This document shows, in pieces, positions 16,633 to 23,378 of a stretch of 64,000 bases of DNA (position 1 is the stretch's first letter; each line of letters begins with the position of its first letter). The notes beneath the pieces were generated by a model that was given only the letters and a program-made list of their open reading frames with translations, made no database searches and was not told the DNA's origin. The position numbers were made by a program, and so were the translations under genes. This DNA is from M3007 sp044347755 (GTDB lineage: Bacteria; Bacteroidota; Bacteroidia; Chitinophagales; Saprospiraceae): positions 1 to 64,000 of the forward strand of contig JBIKUE010000003.1 in NCBI GenBank assembly GCA_044347755.1, read 5' to 3'.

Positions 16633-16759
16633 GTAACGCTAAAATCTGTGCCGTAGTTGTCGGCAAAGCCTACAGGAATAGTATGTCACGATGTTGAAAC
16701 ATCGCGCCAGCGTGCGTTTGGCTTGGGGTTTTGGGTAGCTTCGCGCTAGCGGGCGGCGA
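16633..16759 (+). repeat. Long palindromic repeat, copy E
   Basis: Near-identical to copy C from GTAACGCTAAAATC onward. Its right end meets the hsdM remnant at about 16760, so it marks the breakpoint of that gene. Confidence 0.85.
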
Positions 16760-16891
16760 CAGTACGCAATCTAAGCGGCGGAGGACAGTCATGGGCAGGA
16801 TGACCTTTCCGTAGTCGCTGCGTTTGTAATCCCCCCTCAGCAAGTCCGCGACTTTCCAGATCAGGTTGGCTTTTTCTTTAAAATCGAGCAT
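16760..16891 (-). pseudogene. hsdM: N-terminal remnant of a type I restriction-modification methylase (HsdM)
   Basis: From ATG 16891 the frame encodes 44 residues, including KANLIWKVADLLRG, SDYGKVILPMTVLRRLDCVL, which is the characteristic N-terminal helical start of HsdM. After residue 44 the reading frame runs into palindromic repeat copy E and codes for unrelated sequence to a stop near 16670. The methyltransferase domain with NPPF is absent, and no hsdS or hsdR is seen nearby. A full gene would be about 500 residues, so this is a truncated relic. Confidence 0.8.
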
Positions 16892-16976
16892 ATAATTTTG
16901 GGCAAATGCCGTTGATTCGTGTTTCCGCCTCGCCGGGTCTTCCCCATATCAAGGACACCCAGCATCCCACTGCCTC

Positions 16977-17013
16977 GCTTGGGTCTTCCCGACTTCATCG
17001 GGAAGACCCAAGC
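16977..17013. repeat. Perfect 16-bp stem palindrome downstream of fdhA
   Basis: GCTTGGGTCTTCCCGA pairs exactly with 16998-17013 around CTTCA. A half-site (CGCCGGGTCTTCCCC) lies at 16931-16945 and another (GTCGGGTCTTCCCGC) at 16401-16415. It lies past the end of the formate dehydrogenase operon on the minus strand and could help end it, though no T-run follows. Confidence 0.75.
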
Positions 17014-17049
17014 AGGGCAAAATTATGTGTGTTCGGCCCAATCAACTTA

Positions 17050-19797
17050 TCATGCCTCCACCTTCGCATGCCTTTCCTCTACCCTCCTGGCCTTCCGAAT
17101 CCTTACCGCCACCACTTTAAATTCAGGACACTTGGCTTCGCTGTCGCTGATGCTGGAGGTAACGATGTTGACCAACAATTCCGGGAAGTGGAAAGTGGTG
17201 CTGATCACGCCCGGTTTCACCTCGTCTGAAATGCGGGCTTTGATATCCACCTTGCCGCGGTCTGATTCAATGCACACCCAATCGCCTTCGCCGATGTTGT
17301 GCTTGGCGGCATCTTCCGGGTGAATGATCACCACATCCTCGGTCACGATTTCCAGGTTGGGCGTGCGGCGGGTCATGGTGCCGGCGTTGTAGTGTTCCAG
17401 TACGCGGTTAGTGGTCAAGATATAGGGATAATCCTTGCCATAAGTCAGAATTTCCGGACTTTCCACATATTCGCGGAACTGGAACTTGCCCTTGCCACGC
17501 TTGAAGGTATCGGTGTGGAGGATTTTGGTATCCGTGCCATCCGGCTGAACGGGCCATTGTTTGCCCTGCTCGCCCAGTTCGTCCCACTTCACGCCCGCGA
17601 AGAACGGAACGATCTGTGAAATCTCTTCCAGCATGCCTTTGGCGGTGTAGGGCGCCTGTTTGTAGCCCATCCGGTTCATGATGTCTACCATGATCTGACC
17701 GTCAGACTTGGTTTCACCGATGGGCTCCACTACCCTGTTCACGCGCTGAATGCGGCGTTCGCCATTGGTGAAGGTGCCTTCTTTTTCCAGGAAGGAGGCC
17801 GCAGGCAGGATCACATCGGCATGTTTGGCCGTTTCGGTCATGAAAATCTCCTGTACAATGAGCAGATCCAGGTTGTTGATTGCCTTCAGTACGTGGTTGG
17901 TATTCGGGTCGGATTGCACCAGGTCGTCGCCCATGATCCAGAGGGCCTTGAATTTGCCCTCAATCATGGCGTCGTACATCTGCGGAATCTTGAGGCCGGC
18001 TTCCATGGGGACTTTTACCCCGTAGAAATTGTTGTACAGTTCGTTCACCTTGGGGTCGGTGATATCGAGGTAACCGGCGCCCTGATAAGGCTGAACACCC
18101 ATATCTGCCATGCCTTGTACGTTATTCTGTCCGCGAAGCGGGTTTACGCCACAGCCGGGTTTGCCCACGTTGCCGGTGATCATAGCCAGGTTGGCAATCT
18201 GCATCACGGTGTAGGTACCCTGGTAGTGCTCCGTCACGCCCAATCCGTGGAACAACATCGCTTTGGGGGCAGAAGCGTACAATTTAGCCGCTTCACGCAC
18301 TTGTTCCCGTGGCACGCCGGATACTTCCTCCAGCTCATCCAGGTTGATGTTCAGGATGTTGCGTTTGAATTCCTCATAACCTTCCGTCCGGGCTTCGATG
18401 AAATCTTCCTTCATCAGGCCGTCTTTGATGATGTAGTACAACATCATATCCAGCACGGCGATGTTGGTACCCGGGCGCAACTGCAGGTGAATGGTGGCAT
18501 ATTTGGCCAGTTCCGTGCGGCGAGGGTCTACCACGATGGTCGGCTTGCCTTTCATGGCAAACTGGCGAAGCTTGGCGCCGGTAACCGGGTGACCTTCCGT
18601 CGGGTTGGCGCCGATGACCATGATGCAATCGGTTTCCTTGATGTCCGCCACAGAGTTGGTGGCAGCTCCCGTTCCGAAGGAACGCTGCATGCCGATGGCG
18701 GTTGGCGAGTGACATACCCGGGCGCAGCCATCGATGTTATTGGTGCCGATCACCGCCCGGATGAATTTTTGCATGAGGTAGTTTTCCTCATTGGTGCAGC
18801 GGGAAGAAGAAATGCCGCCAATGGAATCCGGACCGTATTTAGACTTGATGTCGGTTAGCCGTTCGGCAATGTAATCGTAGGCCTCATCCCAGCTCACCCG
18901 CTGCAATTCGCCATTGCGCCGAATCATGGGGTATTGCAGGCGTTCCGGGTGGTTGTAGAAGGAGAAGGCGTAACGGCCTTTCAGACAGGTATGTCCCTGA
19001 TTCACTTCGGCATCCCAGGGCGCCTGAATGCTCAGGATGCTTCCGTCTTTTACACTTACTTCCAGGTTGCAGCCCACACCACAATAGGTGCAAACAGTGC
19101 GCACCTTGTCCTGGCCAACCAAAGCCTTGGATTCATAAATATCGGAAATAGCGGAAGTAGGACAGGCTTGAGCACAAGCTCCGCAAGAAACACAATCGGA
19201 TTCAAAGAAACTTTGATCCATGCCTTTAATGATCTTGCTGTCGAATCCTCGACCGGCCACGCTCAGTACCAATTGGCCCTGCACCTCGTCGCAGGCGCGC
19301 ACGCAACGGTAGCACATGATACACTTCGACATATCGGAGGTCATGTACGGGTGACTGAGGTCTTTTTCCCGCTCGAGGTGGTTTTTGCCATCCGGATAAC
19401 GCACCTTGCGGATGCCCACGCGGGCGGCAGTGTCCTGCAATTCGCAGTTGCCATTTACTTCGCAGGTGAGGCAATCGAGCGGGTGGTCAGTGAGCACCAG
19501 TTCGATGATGTTTTTGCGCAGTTTCTGGATGGAGGGCGATTCCGTGTAGATGAACATCCCTTGCTCCACCATGGTATGGCAGGAGGCTTTGGTGCGGCGC
19601 GGACCGTTTTGTTCCAGCGCTACTTCCACGCTGCACACCCGGCAGGCCCCAAAGGCTTCGAGGTTGGGAGCGTCGCAAAGCGTGGGAATACTGTCTTTTC
19701 CCCAATGGCGGCGGGTGAACTGCAATATGGTTTCGCCCGGTTCGAAAACGTAGGGCTTTTCGTTTATGTAGGCGACTGTGGTGGTGATGTTAGACAT
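17050..19797 (-). CDS. fdhA: NAD-linked formate dehydrogenase, molybdopterin alpha subunit
   Basis: The 915-residue protein oxidises formate to CO2 at a molybdenum (or tungsten) bis-pterin centre. The N-terminus is NuoG-like: [2Fe-2S] Cys41, 52, 55, 73; His105/Cys109/112/118; then ferredoxin clusters at Cys159/162/165/169 and Cys202/205/208/212. The catalytic part begins VRTVCTYCGVGC (Cys236, 239, 243, 271). CARVCHSPT places Cys362 as the metal ligand and His363 beside it, so this is a cysteine, not selenocysteine, enzyme. The C-terminal molybdopterin-dinucleotide domain ends near the stop. With the gene at 19842 it forms a soluble FdsAB-type complex. Its coding sequence looks richer in G+C than its neighbours. 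Confidence 0.92.
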   Translation of the reverse strand: MSNITTTVAYINEKPYVFEPGETILQFTRRHWGKDSIPTLCDAPNLEAFGACRVCSVEVALEQNGPRRTKASCHTMVEQGMFIYTESPSIQKLRKNIIELVLTDHPLDCLTCEVNGNCELQDTAARVGIRKVRYPDGKNHLEREKDLSHPYMTSDMSKCIMCYRCVRACDEVQGQLVLSVAGRGFDSKIIKGMDQSFFESDCVSCGACAQACPTSAISDIYESKALVGQDKVRTVCTYCGVGCNLEVSVKDGSILSIQAPWDAEVNQGHTCLKGRYAFSFYNHPERLQYPMIRRNGELQRVSWDEAYDYIAERLTDIKSKYGPDSIGGISSSRCTNEENYLMQKFIRAVIGTNNIDGCARVCHSPTAIGMQRSFGTGAATNSVADIKETDCIMVIGANPTEGHPVTGAKLRQFAMKGKPTIVVDPRRTELAKYATIHLQLRPGTNIAVLDMMLYYIIKDGLMKEDFIEARTEGYEEFKRNILNINLDELEEVSGVPREQVREAAKLYASAPKAMLFHGLGVTEHYQGTYTVMQIANLAMITGNVGKPGCGVNPLRGQNNVQGMADMGVQPYQGAGYLDITDPKVNELYNNFYGVKVPMEAGLKIPQMYDAMIEGKFKALWIMGDDLVQSDPNTNHVLKAINNLDLLIVQEIFMTETAKHADVILPAASFLEKEGTFTNGERRIQRVNRVVEPIGETKSDGQIMVDIMNRMGYKQAPYTAKGMLEEISQIVPFFAGVKWDELGEQGKQWPVQPDGTDTKILHTDTFKRGKGKFQFREYVESPEILTYGKDYPYILTTNRVLEHYNAGTMTRRTPNLEIVTEDVVIIHPEDAAKHNIGEGDWVCIESDRGKVDIKARISDEVKPGVISTTFHFPELLVNIVTSSISDSEAKCPEFKVVAVRIRKARRVEERHAKVEA

Positions 19798-19841
19798 AAG
19801 CTAGATCTGTTTACTTGTTTGAAAATCAGGCTTCAAACCGT

Positions 19842-21491
19842 TTATTTGAAATAAACTCCCAGTTCTTCCGGGAAGTATTGCATCGCATTTTTAACCGGCA
19901 GGGGCAGGCCTCCGCCCAGGGCGCAAAGCGAGCCTTTTTCGAGGGTGTCAATCAGGTCGTTCCAAAGCTCGCGATCGATTTTGTAATTGCCACCCTGGGC
20001 TTTTTGCAACAATTCCTTGCCGCGTGTGGATCCGATCCGGCAGGGAAAACATTTGCCACAACTCTCATGGGCAGTGAACGCAAACAGGTGCTCTAGATAC
20101 TGAACCAATGGGAACCGTTCCGGAATGCTCAATATGGAGGCATGTCCGAGCAAGAAACCATTGGCTGCAAAGGTTTCAAAGTCTATGGTCAGGTCATCGA
20201 TCTTGCTCATTGGAACCAATCCGCCCAATGGCCCGCCAATATGGAACGCCTTTACAGGTTCTTTATGACCACCTCCCAATTCTTTAATGGCAACGGAGAG
20301 CGGTGTGCCCATATCCACTTCATATAATCCAGGCCGATTGAAATGGCTGTCCAGAGAAAGCAGTTTGGTGCCGGAAGATTTTGCTGTGCCAATGGCTTTG
20401 TAAGCAGCGCCTCCTTCGGTGAGGATAAAATGCAGATTAGCAAGCGTTTCTACATTATTTACAGCAGTAGGTTTGCCAAACAACCCGTATTGTACCGGGA
20501 ACGGTGGACGCGTTCGCACTTCGGGACGTAAACCTTCAAGAGAAGACAACAGCGCAGTCTCTTCGCCGCAGATGTATGCGCCCTGGGCTTTTACCACATA
20601 TATCTTGTGGTTTACCACTTCGCCATTGGCCTTGGTATATGGGTAAAGCTGATTGAAAGACTCGGCTGCCTGTCTGGTAATGTCAATGGCCTCCGGGTAT
20701 TCGGCCCGGATATACAGTACACTCTCTGTTGCTCCGGTAATGTATCCACTGATCGCCATACCAAACAACACCAAATGGGCTCTTTGCTCCATCAAATAGC
20801 GGTCGGAAAAAGCACCTGGATCGCCTTCGTCGGCGTTGCAAACGATATATTTTTGATCCGCAACTTCTTTTTTTACTCCGGCAAGCTTGATGGATAACGG
20901 AAAGCCCGCGCCACCCCTTCCACGTAAACCAGAAGCGGATATTTCTTCTAAAAGTGCATCCGGATCCCGTTCCAGCAATTGAGTGAGTGTACGCTCACAT
21001 ATCTCATGCGTGATTTTGGGGTCAGTAAGAATACCCTTCCCCATGGATCCAACATGATAATGGTCAGGAAGCGCCTTTGTTTTACCGGATTTAAGCGATT
21101 CGATTTGGGCTATATCATCGCCGGAATAGTTCAGACCATTGTAGTGGAAAGCCTTGTTTTCGTAACAACGCCCCAGGCAATATACTTCTCCGATTTCGGA
21201 GGAGTCAAAGTGCTTTTCGAGGGAATGGTGCAGGCCATCCTGGGTGCCTGCAAGCATGCAAGCACTACCGGAGCAGGCAAAAACTTTTTTGTTACTTTTT
21301 TCCGGATTCAGGAAATCATAAAAGGTGGCCGCGCCGTAGGTATTGGCAGTTCCAATCAGGTATTTATCTGCAAGGCTTTGGAGCTTCTCCTGATCCAATC
21401 CGCCTTTTTCCGATGGAGTTTCGGCCAGATTTTCGAACAGGTTATCTTCCATTCCCTTGCGAAACGACAGGTTTCTGACGTTTTTCGACAT
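19842..21491 (-). CDS. Formate dehydrogenase NuoE-NuoF fusion subunit (diaphorase)
   Basis: The 549-residue protein fuses a NuoE-like [2Fe-2S] thioredoxin-fold domain (Cys73, Cys78, Cys105, Cys109) to a NuoF-like FMN/NADH domain (GLRGRGGAGFP at 188-198, NADEGDPGAFSDR, ICGEETALLSSLEG) and a [4Fe-4S] site (Cys478, 481, 484, 523). It would pass electrons between the alpha subunit and NAD+. It is encoded first, 44 bases before fdhA. In many FdsGBA-type systems the two parts (FdsG, FdsB) are separate genes; the fusion here is unusual but known from hydrogenase and formate dehydrogenase diaphorases. No fdhD or small FdsD-type gene is seen next to it. Confidence 0.9.
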   Translation of the reverse strand: MSKNVRNLSFRKGMEDNLFENLAETPSEKGGLDQEKLQSLADKYLIGTANTYGAATFYDFLNPEKSNKKVFACSGSACMLAGTQDGLHHSLEKHFDSSEIGEVYCLGRCYENKAFHYNGLNYSGDDIAQIESLKSGKTKALPDHYHVGSMGKGILTDPKITHEICERTLTQLLERDPDALLEEISASGLRGRGGAGFPLSIKLAGVKKEVADQKYIVCNADEGDPGAFSDRYLMEQRAHLVLFGMAISGYITGATESVLYIRAEYPEAIDITRQAAESFNQLYPYTKANGEVVNHKIYVVKAQGAYICGEETALLSSLEGLRPEVRTRPPFPVQYGLFGKPTAVNNVETLANLHFILTEGGAAYKAIGTAKSSGTKLLSLDSHFNRPGLYEVDMGTPLSVAIKELGGGHKEPVKAFHIGGPLGGLVPMSKIDDLTIDFETFAANGFLLGHASILSIPERFPLVQYLEHLFAFTAHESCGKCFPCRIGSTRGKELLQKAQGGNYKIDRELWNDLIDTLEKGSLCALGGGLPLPVKNAMQYFPEELGVYFK

Positions 21492-21549
21492 ATAATTTGT
21501 TTTTATTTGCGCTGAGTAAAAGAATAACGGGATCTGGCTTTTGGAGTTT

Positions 21550-21579
21550 CAAATGTAAAGACTGTTTTGTTAGTGTCAA
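21550..21579 (-). promoter_or_regulatory. Bacteroidota-type promoter for the formate dehydrogenase operon
   Basis: On the minus strand TTG (21579-21577), a 19-base spacer and TACATTTG (21557-21550) fit the -33/-7 consensus. The -7 box lies about 58 bases upstream of the ATG at 21491. Confidence 0.65.
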
Positions 21580-21601
21580 GTAATTTTATGGAGTAAAACT
21601 A

Positions 21602-22351
21602 TTATCTGATTGTTTGTGCCAGCCTAAAGCCTAAATCCACCGATCTGGTATAGGCCCCATTATAGCTCCTGACGGTAGTGCGCAATACAATATTGCTTAA
21701 CCATGAGCCTCCTCGGATAACCCTGGACTTGTTTGGTCCAGAAGTTGTTGTATCGCATGGATAAGGGGTGTAAGTATTCTGGCACCACTCCCAAACATTA
21801 CCGCTCATGTCATATAGTCCAAGTTCATTGGCAATTTTTTGACCAACAGGCTGAGGGGTAAACATGGCGTTTTGGACATACCATCCGCTTTGAGCAATGT
21901 CGTTGCTTCCGGCATACACAAAACCCCGGCTCAGGTTGCCTCCTTTTGCAGCAAACTCCCATTCTGTTTCGGTAGGTAACCTGTATTGTTGTCCGGTTTT
22001 TGCGTTCAGATATTCTAAAAATATTTGAATATCGTTCCAGGATACATTAATCATAGGGCATTGATCGCAGACAAATGGCATTGTATCCGGGTATTTGCCC
22101 ACAATCGATCGCCAATCTGCCTGAGTGACCTCAAAAACACCAATTTTAAAACTGGGCACAGAATCCAGATACTGGCACTCATCATCATCCCGCTCCAACA
22201 CTTTTTCTGGCGCCCCCATAAGAAAACGCCCCCCTTCAATTGTTTTCATGGTAAACCCGGTTTTAGGCGCCAAGGTTAAAAGACTGTCCTGAGCTGCCAT
22301 CCGACTGATCATAACAAGTGCTAAAAGTCCTGCGGTAAAAAGAAATTTCAT
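21602..22351 (-). CDS. Secreted SUMF1/formylglycine-generating-enzyme-like domain protein
   Basis: The 249-residue product has a signal peptide (MKFLFTAGLLALVMISRMAAQ) and a full SUMF1 domain: GGRFLMGAPE, VFEVTQADWRSIVG, PMINVSWNDIQIFLEYLN, YRLPTETEWEFAAKGG, GLYDMSGNVWEWCQN, RVIRGGSWL and a terminal LGFRL. True formylglycine-generating enzymes use a Cys pair in the C-terminal part; here the Cys residues seen (FVCDQCP, WEWCQN, YPCDT) do not form the usual pattern, so a structural or binding role like that of GldK-type proteins is as likely as sulfatase activation. It is not in an operon with a sulfatase. Confidence 0.85.
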   Translation of the reverse strand: MKFLFTAGLLALVMISRMAAQDSLLTLAPKTGFTMKTIEGGRFLMGAPEKVLERDDDECQYLDSVPSFKIGVFEVTQADWRSIVGKYPDTMPFVCDQCPMINVSWNDIQIFLEYLNAKTGQQYRLPTETEWEFAAKGGNLSRGFVYAGSNDIAQSGWYVQNAMFTPQPVGQKIANELGLYDMSGNVWEWCQNTYTPYPCDTTTSGPNKSRVIRGGSWLSNIVLRTTVRSYNGAYTRSVDLGFRLAQTIR

Positions 22352-22436
22352 GGTTCTGAAGTAGTTTTTGAAAATTTTGAAAATCCGGCATACGGTCAGT
22401 TACTTCATTGTTTCTCCACTAAATAAAGACGCTGTT

Positions 22437-22444
22437 TACATTTG
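22437..22444 (+). promoter_or_regulatory. -7 box (TACATTTG) for the lipoprotein gene
   Basis: TACATTTG lies 43 bases before ATG 22488; the nearest upstream TTG (22408) is 26 bases away, a little too far for a good -33 element. Confidence 0.4.
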
Positions 22445-22487
22445 CCGGCTCTAATATTCATCATTCAAATTTACTGCCAACCTTTTC

Positions 22488-23294
22488 ATGAAACGCATTT
22501 TACTTTTTGTCATCACAACGCAACTCTTTCTTATTGCTTGTCAAAACCAACCTGCTGCTCCTGCCCCTGCAACCCCCGATGCATCCGGGATCCTGAAACA
22601 CAAATACTGGGTGAGCAAACCCTATCATGATGCCTTGTTTGCTGCAAACGTAGTTGACACGCTTTCATACCTGGATTGTGGTGAGTTGATTTTTTCCAAC
22701 AAAGACACAGTCATCATCACATCCTGCATGTCGGACGCTGGTATTGGTATCTTTACAGTTACCGGCCCTAACACCTTGAGTATCAAATTCCAGGGCCTGG
22801 AAGAAAACCCGATAACGGCTACCTTAGACGATAAAACCGGCGAACTCCATTTCACCTTTACGGGTCAGTCATTGGAATATTGGCCCAAAGCGTTCGTCGC
22901 CAGGGACGAGGTGAGCACCACCAATATGGACGGCCTTACTCTCCGACTTGCTCAGGTTCGCCTGGCAGGCAACTACCAATACCAAACGAAAAAAGGTGAA
23001 ATGGCCACTACCTCAGTATCTGAATTGCGCGCAGACGGCAGCATGGTGAATTTTGGAGAATTCGACATGTACGAACCCTGGATTGCCGGCGTAGGCAGCA
23101 GTTGTATCACCACACCTCCCATGAACCTGATGAATATGGCTAAAAAAGGGCAGGAGGCCGAGGCGGTTGCTTTTGGCTGGCAACTTAGAGGTGATACCTT
23201 GCGCATCTGGGACACCCAAAATATGGGGCAGCCAGATGAGCTCCCGGAGTATAAATTGAAGGGGGCGGCTCGTGTGTATATTAAGATGAAGTAG
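22488..23294 (+). CDS. Hypothetical lipoprotein
   Basis: The 268-residue protein starts MKRILLFVITTQLFLIACQNQ, a lipoprotein signal with lipobox LIAC. After a Pro/Ala-rich linker there are two similar-looking beta-rich halves (LDCGELIFSNKDTVIITSC; LRADGSMVNFGEFDMYEPWIAGVGSSCITTPP), which may be a lipocalin-like fold. I do not recognise a named family. It converges on the large gene at 23378, sharing a terminator-like palindrome. Confidence 0.7.
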   Translation: MKRILLFVITTQLFLIACQNQPAAPAPATPDASGILKHKYWVSKPYHDALFAANVVDTLSYLDCGELIFSNKDTVIITSCMSDAGIGIFTVTGPNTLSIKFQGLEENPITATLDDKTGELHFTFTGQSLEYWPKAFVARDEVSTTNMDGLTLRLAQVRLAGNYQYQTKKGEMATTSVSELRADGSMVNFGEFDMYEPWIAGVGSSCITTPPMNLMNMAKKGQEAEAVAFGWQLRGDTLRIWDTQNMGQPDELPEYKLKGAARVYIKMK

Positions 23295-23302
23295 GTGCGA
23301 AG

Positions 23303-23378
23303 TTTTTTTTACCGCGGAGTCGCAGAGACGCAGAGGAGATTGATTACATATCCTCTGCGTCTCTGCGGTAAAAAAAAC
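23303..23378. terminator. Bidirectional terminator formed by a GCAGAGACGCAGAGG-type palindrome
   Basis: A run of eight T, ACCGC, a short bulge and GCAGAGACGCAGAGGA pair with TCCTCTGCGTCTCTGCGGT and eight A on the other side. It lies between two convergent genes, with a T-run after the stem on each strand. The core resembles a palindrome I have seen repeatedly in intergenic regions of many bacterial genomes. Confidence 0.8.

Larger units (their letters stand above)
16172..17049. other. Repeat-dominated stretch with a broken methylase gene
   Basis: Apart from the hsdM remnant at 16760-16891 I find no gene. The stretch holds three copies of the long palindromic repeat, one of them inverted, and a perfect 16-bp hairpin at 16977-17013. 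Confidence 0.6.

Noticed and set aside
16670..16759. The end of the hsdM frame as extra protein
   Set aside because: These codons lie within palindromic repeat copy E and do not resemble HsdM.
17821..19854. Two long plus-strand open frames (345 and 306 codons) opposite fdhA
   Set aside because: They are mirror frames of the dense G+C-rich fdhA coding sequence, with no start context, no recognisable domain and poor protein character.
21602..22351. Calling the SUMF1 protein a sulfatase-activating enzyme
   Set aside because: The Cys pattern of true formylglycine-generating enzymes is not evident and no sulfatase gene lies next to it, so only the domain is claimed.
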